DNA from: Bacteroidetes bacterium ADurb.Bin302
GTDB lineage: Bacteria > Bacteroidota > Bacteroidia > Bacteroidales > Paludibacteraceae
NCBI GenBank assembly: GCA_002069025.1
Contig: MWBK01000206.1
Location: forward strand, 1 to 64,000
DNA: 64,000 nt
Direction: 5' to 3'
A program made the translations under genes and the position numbers. How positions within the stretch are numbered: the stretch's first letter is position 1; every line of letters starts with the position of its first letter. Positions 23,895-33,124 of the stretch are shown here, one piece after another. The notes below the pieces were generated by a model. The model searched no databases. It had not been told where the DNA came from and saw only the letters and a list, made by a program, of their open reading frames with translations.

Positions 23895-25484
23895 ATGAAC
23901 GATTGGAACTACACTATTGAAGAGGCTAATGCAGAATCAGAAAAAGAAGAAGACCTTAGCGTTGTTATAAAAACACGACTTGAAACAGCTACTCGTGACT
24001 TTATGAAAAATCCTTGTTCTTATTCTACGTATCTATTAGAATCTTCTCAACAGACAACAGTAACGAAGCAGACACTTGATGACCTTGCTGTTCTTCCTCA
24101 GCAGGATAGAAAGAAAATTATGCAGATTAACCAAATTGCTACAACGTATGCAAACAAGGACTGGATAATTGGAAAGGTCTATGAAGTAATATCGACTAAT
24201 ATAAATACAAAATATAAACTTTCTTATGATGCTACTGACGATAATGAGTCAAAACTTCAGAAGGCAAAAGAAATTATTGCTGATTTCAACAAAAAGATAA
24301 ACATTGGGAGACTGATTAAAAACAGTATCCCAAACTGTTATCTGAATGGTAACTATTATGTATATTTCAGAATGAATGAAAAGACTGGTATGTATGATGT
24401 TACCACCTATCCTTTGGAAATGGTAGAAGTTTCTGACTATGATATTAACGGTGAACCAGTTTTGCTGTTTAATGTCAAGGAACTTAAAAGAAAACTCAGT
24501 AGAACAATTAAGAAGAACAGGAAGAATAAGGCTTTATTCTATGATAAGATTGACAAGGAAGTAAAAGAGAACTATCCTTCGGAGATATATAAAGCTTACA
24601 AAAACAATGATGAATTTGCAAAACTCGATTACAGATGGACTGGAGTTATGCGAATTAACAATCAGAATAAAAAGTATGGTTTAACACCTATCTTCAGAGC
24701 TTTATATCCAACTCTTACTCTGGAGCAGTTTGATATTACAGATAATATCAACAGTAAAGCTAAAGCAAAAAAGATTATTGCACAATTTCTTGACCCAGAC
24801 TTAACAAAAGATGGAAGAGATGGTTACACTGAACAGGCTTACGCTCATGATAATTTTATCAAAGCGTTTAAAAAGAATACAGTTGTTGTAACTGCACCAT
24901 CATATGTTAAGGATATCAAATATATTGAACCTTCTGTTGACACTACAGATACTAACACTGTAAAGAGTTATGTTGAAAGAGTCTTGTCTACACTTGGTAT
25001 ATCTTTCTTAATGTCAATTAATGCGACGGGTGCAACCGTTGCTACAATATCTTTAGCTCAGTTAATGAAGTTGGTTAATTCAATAAGTGAACAATTGGAA
25101 TATATTTTACAGAGAGTGTATCAGAACGTACTGTTAGAGAACGGTATCGACGCAATGTATGCTCCTACTATTAAAGTTCTTGATAGTGAACTTCTTGAAC
25201 AGAGCGTTAAGAACGACCTCGCTAAACTGTTATATAGTACCTTCAACTGCTCGCTTGAAACAGCACTTGATATTGTGGGTGTTGATATAAAGGACGAAGC
25301 TATGAAGAGAAAGCATGAGAATGAGAATGGATATGATGAAATATTCTACGCTCATGAATCTCAGTTCACAAAAACTTCAGACGGTGAGGGAGTCGGCAGA
25401 CCTGCTGGCACTGACTTGGAAACACAAGGACAAAGAGATGAAGATAAAGCAAGGCGAAGTAAGAAGGTGAAGAAAGATGGGTAG
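23895..25484 (+). CDS. Portal protein
   Basis: 529 residues, ATG 23895 with AGGAGAGGAAGG upstream. Follows TerL directly and shows the usual portal layout: alpha/beta core with tyrosine-rich strands (NGNYYVYFRMNEKTG, TTYPLEMVEVSDYD), a basic insertion (KRKLSRTIKKNRKNK), a long helical stem region (TISLAQLMKLVNSISEQLE) and a disordered charged C-terminus. It forms the dodecameric ring for DNA entry. No single diagnostic motif, but position and pattern are strong. Overlaps the next gene by 8 bp. Confidence 0.82.
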   Translation: MNDWNYTIEEANAESEKEEDLSVVIKTRLETATRDFMKNPCSYSTYLLESSQQTTVTKQTLDDLAVLPQQDRKKIMQINQIATTYANKDWIIGKVYEVISTNINTKYKLSYDATDDNESKLQKAKEIIADFNKKINIGRLIKNSIPNCYLNGNYYVYFRMNEKTGMYDVTTYPLEMVEVSDYDINGEPVLLFNVKELKRKLSRTIKKNRKNKALFYDKIDKEVKENYPSEIYKAYKNNDEFAKLDYRWTGVMRINNQNKKYGLTPIFRALYPTLTLEQFDITDNINSKAKAKKIIAQFLDPDLTKDGRDGYTEQAYAHDNFIKAFKKNTVVVTAPSYVKDIKYIEPSVDTTDTNTVKSYVERVLSTLGISFLMSINATGATVATISLAQLMKLVNSISEQLEYILQRVYQNVLLENGIDAMYAPTIKVLDSELLEQSVKNDLAKLLYSTFNCSLETALDIVGVDIKDEAMKRKHENENGYDEIFYAHESQFTKTSDGEGVGRPAGTDLETQGQRDEDKARRSKKVKKDG

Positions 25485-26985
25485 GATTTTAATTAGCTCT
25501 AAGCCTATTACTTGTGAGAAGCATACAAATTACAGAGAGGCTAAGTGGCTGATATCTGTCCTTGGTGAAAAGGACGAAAATAACAGAATCATCCCAGAAG
25601 AATCTGGTGAAAAATATTATAAGACAATTATAGGATATCCTATGGTTGCCAGACTGTTAACAGATGCATTTGGAAATCCTGTGGATTTTTCTGACCATTG
25701 CGTTACAAAACGTAAAGATGCAAATGGTAACATAACATATCGTTTTAACACAATGCCAATCGGCAGTATAACAGATTCAGAAATTCAAGAAATGGAAATT
25801 GATGGTGAGACGAAAAAGTGTATCGTCATCTCCTCAAAACTGTGGAGTGACCGTTTCCCAGAGTATTTCCAAGTTCTTGATAAGTTATGGGAAGATGGTA
25901 ATGTTTCAAGTTCTTGGGAACTTGATGTAAGCAACTATGAATTCGACGAGGATAAAACAAAGATTCTCAGAGATTTTGAATTTGTAGGAAATTGCATCCT
26001 TGGCTCAAAAGTACGAGGTGCAGTTACGAGAGCAGGAATGTTAGAATATGCCAGTGTTGAAAACCAAGAAGAGGATGAAGCTGAACTGGCTCTTGCATCG
26101 GCTCTAAGTCAAGATATTAAAAATACAGAAGTAGGTGACAAAATGAAGGAAGATGAAAAGACTGTTGAACAGGCTTCTTCAGAAGTAAGTACTGAAACTG
26201 AAAACGCTGAGAAGACTGAACAGGTAGAAGAAACTAAGAAGGAAGAATCCTCTGTTACAGAAGACGAAAAGTCAGAACAGAAAGAGGAGGCTACAAAGGA
26301 AGAACCTGTAAAGGAAGAATCAGCCAAGGCTGAAGAAACTGAAAAAGAGCAGGCATCCCTTACAAGTAATGACATCGAAAGACAGCTCGAAGACCTTTGT
26401 TATGATGATTATGATAAGTACGGTTATGTTTCTTATCTTTTCCCAGAAGAACATTATGCTCTTTGTAGAACATACAGAATGAATGCACTTACCTTTAATA
26501 AGGTAAATTATTCTGTAACTGATGACAAGGTTTCTATTGATTCTGTTGAACCAGTAACCCTTGCTGTTGAAGTAAAGGACATTAATACTGTTATTGCTCA
26601 GAAGGATGACACTATTGTTGCTCTCAATACAGAAAATCTTAGTCTTAAAAAACAGGTGGCATCACTTCAGAAGGATTCTGAGGAACTTGCCTCAATCAAG
26701 AAGGAACAGGCAGAAGCAGAGCTTAAGACAAAGCAGGCAGAAATTGCAAGCTATGTTGAAAGTTCAAACATGTTCAGTGCTGAAGAACTTGAATCTGAAG
26801 AGGTTAAGCTCGCAATTGCGTCAGTTGATTACCCTGCAATTAAGTCAATGATTGCTGATAAGGTAGTTGCTGAAAAGAAAGAAGTAGCACAGAAAGAAAA
26901 GGAAATTGAAGTTTCTGAAAAGTTAAATCTCGAATCTGCATCAACAGGTTTTGGATTTGATATTAAATCATTTATATCAAGATAA
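25477..26985 (+). CDS. Probable capsid maturation protease-scaffold fusion
   Basis: 502 residues from ATG 25477. Residues 1-195 form an alpha/beta domain (ISSKPITCEKHTNYREAKW ... GNVSSSWELDVSNYE ... FEFVGNCILGSKVRGAV) typical of the protein between portal and capsid in Bacillota siphoviruses, likely a head protease. Residues 205-300 are glutamate- and lysine-rich and disordered; residues 360-490 are a long coiled coil (VIAQKDDTIVALNTENLSLK), as in internal scaffolds. No catalytic triad can be pinned down here. Order (portal, protease/scaffold, decoration, capsid) supports the call. Confidence 0.65.
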   Translation: MGRILISSKPITCEKHTNYREAKWLISVLGEKDENNRIIPEESGEKYYKTIIGYPMVARLLTDAFGNPVDFSDHCVTKRKDANGNITYRFNTMPIGSITDSEIQEMEIDGETKKCIVISSKLWSDRFPEYFQVLDKLWEDGNVSSSWELDVSNYEFDEDKTKILRDFEFVGNCILGSKVRGAVTRAGMLEYASVENQEEDEAELALASALSQDIKNTEVGDKMKEDEKTVEQASSEVSTETENAEKTEQVEETKKEESSVTEDEKSEQKEEATKEEPVKEESAKAEETEKEQASLTSNDIERQLEDLCYDDYDKYGYVSYLFPEEHYALCRTYRMNALTFNKVNYSVTDDKVSIDSVEPVTLAVEVKDINTVIAQKDDTIVALNTENLSLKKQVASLQKDSEELASIKKEQAEAELKTKQAEIASYVESSNMFSAEELESEEVKLAIASVDYPAIKSMIADKVVAEKKEVAQKEKEIEVSEKLNLESASTGFGFDIKSFISR

Positions 26986-27005
26986 AAGAAAGGAAGTAGA
27001 ATAAT

Positions 27006-27476
27006 ATGTTTAGAAATTTACAGGACATAAACTCAAAGCCAATCAATGCTATGTTCAAGGCAGGCGCAGATATGGTTATGGGGCAGGGTGTCGTTAAGAA
27101 CCTTACAACAGGTGAAGTTGAATTCCCTGCAACAGCAACAGCTACAGACGTTTTCTTTGTTACAAAGGATGCACAGCCAGTTGGTGAACAGACAATCCAT
27201 GCTGACGTATCAGAATATTTACTTCAGAACATCGCACAGGGCGAAGGCGTTCTTCTCGTTAAGGGCGTAGTAGGTGAAAGATACTGGACAGACCAAGTTG
27301 CTATTGTTAGCGGTGCAGTTTCTGGTATCGCAGTGGGCGACAGAGTTATTGCAGGTACAGACGGTAAGTTCGTTACAGCAACAACTGAAAAGTCTAACCT
27401 TCTCGTAACAAGCATCACAACTCTCGATGCAGGCGTTCACGCAGGTATTGTTATCGAGATTGTAGACTGGGCTTAA
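27006..27476 (+). CDS. Head decoration-like protein
   Basis: 156 residues, AAAGGAAGTAGAATAAT before ATG 27006. Beta-rich, glycine- and valine-rich sequence (GEGVLLVKGVVGERYWTDQV, VGDRVIAGTDGKFVTAT) just before the major capsid gene. Codon use is strongly biased, as for an abundant product. Size and position fit a capsid decoration/stabilising protein; no family motif is decisive. Confidence 0.6.
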   Translation: MFRNLQDINSKPINAMFKAGADMVMGQGVVKNLTTGEVEFPATATATDVFFVTKDAQPVGEQTIHADVSEYLLQNIAQGEGVLLVKGVVGERYWTDQVAIVSGAVSGIAVGDRVIAGTDGKFVTATTEKSNLLVTSITTLDAGVHAGIVIEIVDWA

Positions 27477-27509
27477 TTTTAATTAATTAATCGAAAGGAG
27501 AAATTTGAT

Positions 27510-28496
27510 ATGGTAGAAATTTCAAGCGTAAATAGCTCTGACGTTCGTGAATGGGCTTCTGCTGTTAACCTTGGTAGAAAGCTTACAGAGGAACAGAAGA
27601 ATATCTCTGAATCAGTAGACGCATGGGCTAAGAGCCTTGCAAAGGGCAACGATGGTAATTCAGAAATTGCCGCTTTCATTTCTAAGACAATGGAAGATAC
27701 AACATACAACTATGAACAGAATCCTCTTAACATGATGCTTGATGAAGATTCTGTAGGTGAATTTGACGACTATGAAATCGTTAAGAAGCCGAAGAACACA
27801 CTCTTAGCATATGAAGCTCCAAGAGGAGGTAACGTTGATAAGTCATACATCGACTTCTCAGCTATCAGGCCAACATGGAAGCACTTACAGGTTGAAACAG
27901 AAATCAAGTACTCTGACCTTAAGAGAAACGGTTTCAAGTCAATCGCTACACTCACAGAATTTGCACAGGAAGCTCTTCTCAACAAGAAGCTCGCTGTTGC
28001 TTACAATGCGGCTCTTGCGGCTCACGGTGCTCCGACAATCTCAATCTCTGGCGGTGCTACAGCTCTTACAAAGACAGCTATGGATGAACTCTCACTCTTC
28101 GTTCTTGACAGCGTAGAAGCAGGAGATACACCATTCGTATTCGGTCTTAACAAGTATGCACAGGCTATCGCTAACATGAGTGGTTACACATCATTCATGT
28201 CAGATAAGATGAAGGATGACTACAACAAGTTTGGTCTCGTAAAGGAATACGGTGGTATGCTTATCGCAGGATTCTCAGCTAACAAGAAGACAGCAGACGG
28301 CAACACAGTTATCCCAGACCAGAAGCTTATCGCAGTTGCAGGTAAGTGCGGTGTTATGGCTGAACGTGGTGAACTCGAAATCTTCCAGACACCGAACAAC
28401 AATGCTGAAAAGTATGACCTTAAGTTCTCTGGTGCTGATTTTGGTGTTCTTATCACAAAGCCAGAAAAGGTAAACTATATCAGCTTTACTGCTTAA
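27510..28496 (+). CDS. Major capsid protein (HK97 fold)
   Basis: 328 residues, CGAAAGGAGAAATTTGAT before ATG 27510. N-terminal helical arm, then DKSYIDFSAIRPTWKHLQVE with the extended-loop pattern, a spine helix LTEFAQEALLNKKLAVAYNA, and C-terminal KCGVMAERGELEIFQTP and FGVLITKPEKVNYISF strands. This layout is typical of HK97-fold capsid proteins. Highly biased codons support strong expression. A hairpin terminator follows, consistent with a high level of this transcript. Precursor processing by the upstream protease is possible. Confidence 0.85.
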   Translation: MVEISSVNSSDVREWASAVNLGRKLTEEQKNISESVDAWAKSLAKGNDGNSEIAAFISKTMEDTTYNYEQNPLNMMLDEDSVGEFDDYEIVKKPKNTLLAYEAPRGGNVDKSYIDFSAIRPTWKHLQVETEIKYSDLKRNGFKSIATLTEFAQEALLNKKLAVAYNAALAAHGAPTISISGGATALTKTAMDELSLFVLDSVEAGDTPFVFGLNKYAQAIANMSGYTSFMSDKMKDDYNKFGLVKEYGGMLIAGFSANKKTADGNTVIPDQKLIAVAGKCGVMAERGELEIFQTPNNNAEKYDLKFSGADFGVLITKPEKVNYISFTA

Positions 28497-28522
28497 TCTT
28501 AAAAATAAAAAATCTGTATTTG

Positions 28523-28548
28523 ATGGCAGGGGAATTTTCCCTTGCCAT
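28523..28548 (+). terminator. Hairpin after the capsid gene
   Basis: ATGGCA-GGG-GAATTTT-CCC-TGCCAT stem, followed by TATAATACATTATAG. Perhaps a partial terminator, raising capsid mRNA above downstream genes, or a 3' stabiliser. Confidence 0.6.
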
Positions 28549-28578
28549 TATAATACATTATAGAAAGGAAAATGAATT

Positions 28579-29259
28579 ATGAACGTAAGTCAAATTAAAA
28601 TAGAAAACCACAATCCATATGCAGTATCTTTTAAGACTAACTTAAGAGAGTACTTTATGAATGCGGCATCGGTCGAGGGCATTCCAACAGTGGAATATGT
28701 CTCTCTCGAAGAACTGAAGTTTCTTAATTCTCAGTCGAAGGACATCAGAACAGGCAACATTACTATTAATCCAGAAGATAAAGAAGAAGTATTCAAGGCT
28801 CTTAATATCGTTGATAGAGGGGAATACTTTGACAATGAAACTATCAAGGATGCTATCATCAATCCTACAGCAGAAGGTATGCGTAAGCTCGTAGGCATTA
28901 CTGATAAGTTTACTTTTGAAAGAGTATATGCTCAGTTCATCGGACTGAAGAACAACGGAGAATATGATATCAGTAACAGAGTCGCAAACGTTCTTGAAAG
29001 ACGTTTTGATGAAATTCAGCATAGAATCTTCAATACAAAGATTACCATTAATGAACATGGTTTCAAGCCGAAGGAAGATATTGAAGAAATAAAGCAGAAG
29101 AACGAATCTCTTGAAACAACAGTACAGGAGTTACAGGCACAACTTGCCGAACTTAAGGCTATGATGGTTACAGCATCAACACCGAAGAAGAGAAAGAGTA
29201 AGGCTGAACTTGTAGTTGAAACAGAAAATACAACAGAACTTGATGAAGTAAAGGAGTGA
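28579..29259 (+). CDS. Head/neck-region structural protein with C-terminal coiled coil
   Basis: 226 residues, GAAAGGAAAATGAATT before ATG 28579. Residues 1-165 are mixed alpha/beta; 170-200 form a coiled coil (IKQKNESLETTVQELQAQLA), followed by a basic then acidic tail (PKKRKSKAELVVE). Its place between capsid and connector genes suggests a head or neck protein. No family recognised. Confidence 0.55.
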   Translation: MNVSQIKIENHNPYAVSFKTNLREYFMNAASVEGIPTVEYVSLEELKFLNSQSKDIRTGNITINPEDKEEVFKALNIVDRGEYFDNETIKDAIINPTAEGMRKLVGITDKFTFERVYAQFIGLKNNGEYDISNRVANVLERRFDEIQHRIFNTKITINEHGFKPKEDIEEIKQKNESLETTVQELQAQLAELKAMMVTASTPKKRKSKAELVVETENTTELDEVKE

Positions 29260-29266
29260 TGACGGA

Positions 29267-29752
29267 ATGACATCTGTAAGCACTGTCGTAGATTCTTTCC
29301 TTAAAAAGGTAGAAGAGGATGACGATTTTTTTGAATACTATAATTGCACAGACGAAGAAGCTCTTGCCATAGCACAGGAAAGAGCGGCAGGGTATGTAGA
29401 TGAAGCTGTCTCCTACTTTGCGTTACAAGCCAAAGGCTGTAATGATATAAACTTTTTTGACAAAACATCAGACACGTTTAACTTTGACCTTACTGCAACT
29501 GAAGTGGAAATCTTAGCCAGAATCATGCATTGGATATATCTTGAAAGAGGCATATCCAAACTTAAACCAGTGATTAATTCTTTTACAAGCTCTGAGATAA
29601 AGATGCTTTTTTCTCCTGCTAATGAGAGGAAGACATTCCTTGAAATGGTAAACAGTAAGAAGAAGGAAGTTGATATACTTATATCTAATTATAGGGCAGT
29701 TGATAGACTTACTGGTAAACTTAAGACCATAAATTATGATGACGAGGTTTGA
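29267..29752 (+). CDS. Probable head-tail connector protein
   Basis: 161 residues, ATG 29267 behind AAGGAGTGATGACGG. Mostly helical, acidic (VVDSFLKKVEEDDDFFEYY; LTATEVEILARIMHWIYLER), consistent with gp6-like connectors that bind the portal. Assigned by position and helical content. Confidence 0.55.
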   Translation: MTSVSTVVDSFLKKVEEDDDFFEYYNCTDEEALAIAQERAAGYVDEAVSYFALQAKGCNDINFFDKTSDTFNFDLTATEVEILARIMHWIYLERGISKLKPVINSFTSSEIKMLFSPANERKTFLEMVNSKKKEVDILISNYRAVDRLTGKLKTINYDDEV

Positions 29753-29754
29753 TT

Positions 29755-30690
29755 ATGGATATCTCGTACATTAGGACGATACAAAACGCAAAAGGTTCAA
29801 ATAGTAAACGTGAAACAAAACTACAATACAATAGGAAGAAGCTTAGAAAAGCTTTCTCTAAGAATCTTGAAAATATAATAATACAAAACGTTTGGACAAA
29901 TGAGTTCAAAGAAGTAAGTGTAAACAAACAAAAGCACGAAGATTGGGGTTGGTACTTACAAAGTACTGCCCTGCTCGATGCAAACCTTGATAATGGTGAT
30001 ACGTTCTATTATGAAGAAGGAGATAGGAAAGAATATTATCAAATTCAGAATATGGAAAAGAATCAGCATTACCTTGACTTTGATTTGGTTGAGTGTAATT
30101 ATATGCTCCGTTGGCAAGATGACAACAGAGTTATAAAAGAATTCCCTTGTGTTATGATTTCGGCATCTCAGTATAATTCTGGTGAGAAGCAGTCAAAAAC
30201 ATTGACACTTGGATATAATCAGATTATGATGCGCATTATGTGCAATGATGATACAATAAAGTTTAAATCTGATAAAAGATTCTTTGTTGATAACGAATTG
30301 ACCAGACCAAAGGTTTACAGAATAACCAGAGAAGATACTATTCATGCTTGGCATCAGAAGGGATTTATGGAAATAATTCTTACTGAAGATGAATACAATG
30401 CAGATACAGACAGCATTGAAAAGTTTATTTGTGACTATCAAGCTGAAGCTGATGAAAGTATTGTTGTAAGCTTTAAGGGAGAACCAGAAATCAGAATAGG
30501 ACAGACAAAAACTTTGGAGAGTAATGTTCCTGTAACATGGAGCACTGATGCAGATTATATTACACTTACTGTTATTGATGATACACATTGTAAAATCAAA
30601 TGCAACAAAGATACTTCACTGGTTGGAAATACTTTTGAAGTTATGACAAATGATGTTGCTACACAGTTAAAGGTGGTTGGCCTCTTATGA
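29755..30690 (+). CDS. Head-closure/neck protein with C-terminal Ig-like domain
   Basis: 311 residues from ATG 29755 (GACGAGGTTTGATT upstream); TTG 29749 is an alternative. The first 225 residues include YNRKKLRKAFSKNLENIIIQ and a beta-rich core (YYEEGDRKEYYQIQNMEKN). Residues about 235-311 form a Big_2-like Ig domain (SIVVSFKGEPEIRIGQTKTL, VTWSTDADYITLTVIDDT), common on phage virions for surface binding. Next gene overlaps by 4 bp. Confidence 0.55.
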   Translation: MDISYIRTIQNAKGSNSKRETKLQYNRKKLRKAFSKNLENIIIQNVWTNEFKEVSVNKQKHEDWGWYLQSTALLDANLDNGDTFYYEEGDRKEYYQIQNMEKNQHYLDFDLVECNYMLRWQDDNRVIKEFPCVMISASQYNSGEKQSKTLTLGYNQIMMRIMCNDDTIKFKSDKRFFVDNELTRPKVYRITREDTIHAWHQKGFMEIILTEDEYNADTDSIEKFICDYQAEADESIVVSFKGEPEIRIGQTKTLESNVPVTWSTDADYITLTVIDDTHCKIKCNKDTSLVGNTFEVMTNDVATQLKVVGLL

Positions 30691-31214
30691 TAGACAACAA
30701 TTATGAAAGAAACAAAAAGTATAACAAAACGATAGAGTATCGTGAAAAGGTAATGGAAGTTCTTTTGTCAAATCCAAGACTTGCGTCTTTATGTAAGAAT
30801 AAGGAAGTTGATGAAGAAGAAGTTTATGATTTATCTTTCACGAACTATGTACCAAAACTTTTTGTTGATGGTACTGTAACAAAGACAGAAGCATACATTC
30901 TTTTTGATTTTGATATCGAAAGGAATTATGTTGACACTTATGATAATGTTGTGATGTATATGCAGATATATTGTCACAAGGATATTATCAGAAGTGATGA
31001 TAATAAAATGATAAGAATAGATGCTATTGTAGCAGAGCTAAATGAAATGTTCGATGGTAAAGATGTCCTTGGTATAGGACTTAACGATAAGGTATCTGAG
31101 AAAATATTGGAAATAAAGGATAACAAGTATGTTGCCACACAGGTAATATATGAAGTTATTGACTTCAACGAAAAGGCGAGAATACGTGCCAAGAAGCATC
31201 TCACTTCTATGTAG
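30687..31214 (+). CDS. Probable tail-completion/terminator protein
   Basis: 175 residues, ATG 30687 overlapping the previous stop. Layout (N-terminal helix, central strands VDTYDNVVMYMQIYCHK, second helix IDAIVAELNEMFDG, final strands YVATQVIYEVIDFNEK) fits tail-terminator/neck proteins that cap the tail tube. Called by position and secondary-structure pattern only. Confidence 0.5.
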   Translation: MIDNNYERNKKYNKTIEYREKVMEVLLSNPRLASLCKNKEVDEEEVYDLSFTNYVPKLFVDGTVTKTEAYILFDFDIERNYVDTYDNVVMYMQIYCHKDIIRSDDNKMIRIDAIVAELNEMFDGKDVLGIGLNDKVSEKILEIKDNKYVATQVIYEVIDFNEKARIRAKKHLTSM

Positions 31215-31917
31215 GAAAACATACAAATTGAACTGTGGTATAACGTTACACATTCCCACTTATGGAGAAGTAAAAGGAGAATGTGATGGTGATATAGAAA
31301 AATATTACCATTTGTTATCCCTGTTCGTTACCACGCCTTCAGATTATATCGTTGAACTATATGACATGGGAATAGATTTTCAGACAATTACTGACGAATA
31401 TATATTTTTCTTAACTATGATAGGCAATTATTCTGACAAGGACTATTCTTTAATCTTTGAGGGAGCAAAGGATGTCACTTGGTATGCAAAGGACGGGGAC
31501 GATGGAGACCCTGTTATCTTTGAAGAAAATTATGGTATAGTAATTGATAGAAAAGCGTACAATGAAATCAGTGAAACCTTGAGATTGATGCATTATAAAG
31601 AAAAGAAACATATTGAATGTTGTAACAAGAAAGCATTTGAAATGGTTGTTAAAATCGAAAGGAAGAACAGAAAGATTGCTGAACGAGATAAAGGTTATAA
31701 TGAGCTTGATGCTTTGACTTTGTATCTTGTGAACAATGCAAACTTTAAATACAATTTCAGTACTGTACGTGACTTATCCATATATGATTTTCTGTCGTCT
31801 TCAAAACAAATACTTAAGGCAGAACATGTGGATAAATTGTTAATAGGTGGTTACAGTGGAGGTATTGATTTGTCGAAGATACCAAAAACTGAACTTGATA
31901 AATTCAAACTAATTTAA
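31150..31917 (+). CDS. Tail-region protein of unknown function (start uncertain)
   Basis: 255 residues if started at ATG 31150, but this overlaps the preceding gene by 65 bp and has a poor ribosome site. The conserved-looking part begins CRKTYKLNCGITLHIPTYGE near 31210; TTG 31228 or a non-standard start near 31195 may be real. SLFVTTPSDYIVELYDMGID and the helical end resemble proteins located just before the tail tube in Bacillota phages. Charged C-terminus. Function unknown. Confidence 0.55.
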   Translation: MKLLTSTKRREYVPRSISLLCRKTYKLNCGITLHIPTYGEVKGECDGDIEKYYHLLSLFVTTPSDYIVELYDMGIDFQTITDEYIFFLTMIGNYSDKDYSLIFEGAKDVTWYAKDGDDGDPVIFEENYGIVIDRKAYNEISETLRLMHYKEKKHIECCNKKAFEMVVKIERKNRKIAERDKGYNELDALTLYLVNNANFKYNFSTVRDLSIYDFLSSSKQILKAEHVDKLLIGGYSGGIDLSKIPKTELDKFKLI

Positions 31918-31945
31918 TTTTATTAAACAGAAAGGATTTGATAAT

Positions 31946-32749
31946 ATGATACCAGTATCTTTTGATGGATGGACAGTCACAAACTGGGATGAAATGTCTG
32001 GTTTCTCAAATGGTCGTCACCTCTTCACATGTGATGAACTCCAAGACCTTGAAATCCAGAATACAGAAGAAACACAGGACGTAACAGGTGCAAACGGTGT
32101 TGTACTTAACACAACAAAGAAGAACAAGGGTTGTTCTGGTACAGGTACAAATGGCGTACTCAGTGGCGGTCTTCTCGCATTACAGGTAGGTTCAGGGCAG
32201 ACAACAACAGGTATTGTTGTAAAGCAGAAGGATACATTTGTAATTACAGCGGCACAGGCTTCAGCAGGTACTCTTACAATTACAAAGACTCCAACAGGCG
32301 TTGCAGGCTCTGAAATCGGCTATGCCTATATCACAAACCCAGAGACAGAAGTTGTTACAATTCTTGAACAGGGTACAGCAGTAAGTGCTACAAAATTCAC
32401 TTACAGCTCTGGCACACTCTCATTTGAGGGTGGTGTTCTTGTTGAAGGTGACACAGTAGTTGTATACTACAAGGTAGCTCTTGGGGCAAATAAAGGCGTT
32501 CAGATTACCAACGACTCAACAAAGTACAGCGGTGAATGTGAACTTATCTTCACAGGTACAGCTACAAATGCCTGCGGTAAGACAGCCGCTTTCGAGTTCA
32601 TCGTACCGAGAGCTGACTTCACAGGTAACTTCAACTTCACTAAGGGTGACGCACAGATGGTTCACAGCTTCGAGTGGAAGGCTCTTAAGAACAAGTGCGC
32701 AACAGTGAAGAAGTTCTGGGATTTCATCATCTATTCTGATGAAGATTAA
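31946..32749 (+). CDS. Major tail tube protein
   Basis: 267 residues, AGAAAGGATTTGATAAT before ATG 31946. Beta-rich and threonine-rich with tube-like core at both ends (GFSNGRHLFTCDELQDLEI; RADFTGNFNFTKGDAQMVHS). The middle (100-180: TFVITAAQASAGTLTITKTP, GYAYITNPETEVVTILEQG) looks like an inserted beta-sandwich decorating the tube. Strong codon bias for an abundant protein. It lies before the RusA-like gene and the tape measure. Confidence 0.72.
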   Translation: MIPVSFDGWTVTNWDEMSGFSNGRHLFTCDELQDLEIQNTEETQDVTGANGVVLNTTKKNKGCSGTGTNGVLSGGLLALQVGSGQTTTGIVVKQKDTFVITAAQASAGTLTITKTPTGVAGSEIGYAYITNPETEVVTILEQGTAVSATKFTYSSGTLSFEGGVLVEGDTVVVYYKVALGANKGVQITNDSTKYSGECELIFTGTATNACGKTAAFEFIVPRADFTGNFNFTKGDAQMVHSFEWKALKNKCATVKKFWDFIIYSDED

Positions 32750-33068
32750 GAAACAATGTTTGGTATGTAACAATATCTTTGAACCATGCGACTGCGAGAA
32801 CGAAGCACTCTCTTGGAGAAAGGTTGTTTGTTGCAAAGAGCATTTTTTATATCTTCTTCCAATTATTGAGTATACCAGAAAACAGAGAAGTAAAGAGGAG
32901 GCAAGGCAGGAATTGTCCTGTCTTCCTTCTATTGAATATAATGACAACACCAAGAAGGTAGTTGACGAGATTATGGAAGAGGATGTTCCAGAAGAAAAAC
33001 AAACTGAAAAAATAGAAACCAGAACTTTTAACAAAAACAATAACAAAAAGTTTAAAAAGAAAAGGTAA
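32739..33068 (+). CDS. Cysteine-rich zinc-binding tail-region protein
   Basis: 109 residues, ATG 32739 overlapping the tail tube end by 11 bp. N-terminal CLVCNNIFEPCDCENEALSW and CCKEHF form a probable zinc knuckle; the C-terminal half is charged with a strongly basic end (NKNNNKKFKKKR). Possibly a tail assembly factor. Directly followed by a strong terminator. Confidence 0.6.
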   Translation: MKIKKQCLVCNNIFEPCDCENEALSWRKVVCCKEHFLYLLPIIEYTRKQRSKEEARQELSCLPSIEYNDNTKKVVDEIMEEDVPEEKQTEKIETRTFNKNNNKKFKKKR

Positions 33069-33074
33069 TTTTTA

Positions 33075-33106
33075 GGGGAGGTACAGGGTAGTATCTCCCC
33101 TTTTTT
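33075..33106 (+). terminator. Rho-independent terminator inside the late operon
   Basis: GGGGAG/CTCCCC stem (33075-33100), extended by GTAC/GTAT partial pairing, followed by TTTTTT. It separates the head/tube genes from the tail assembly genes and probably lowers downstream expression. Confidence 0.8.
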
Positions 33107-33124
33107 ACCATTTTAGAGGTGAGT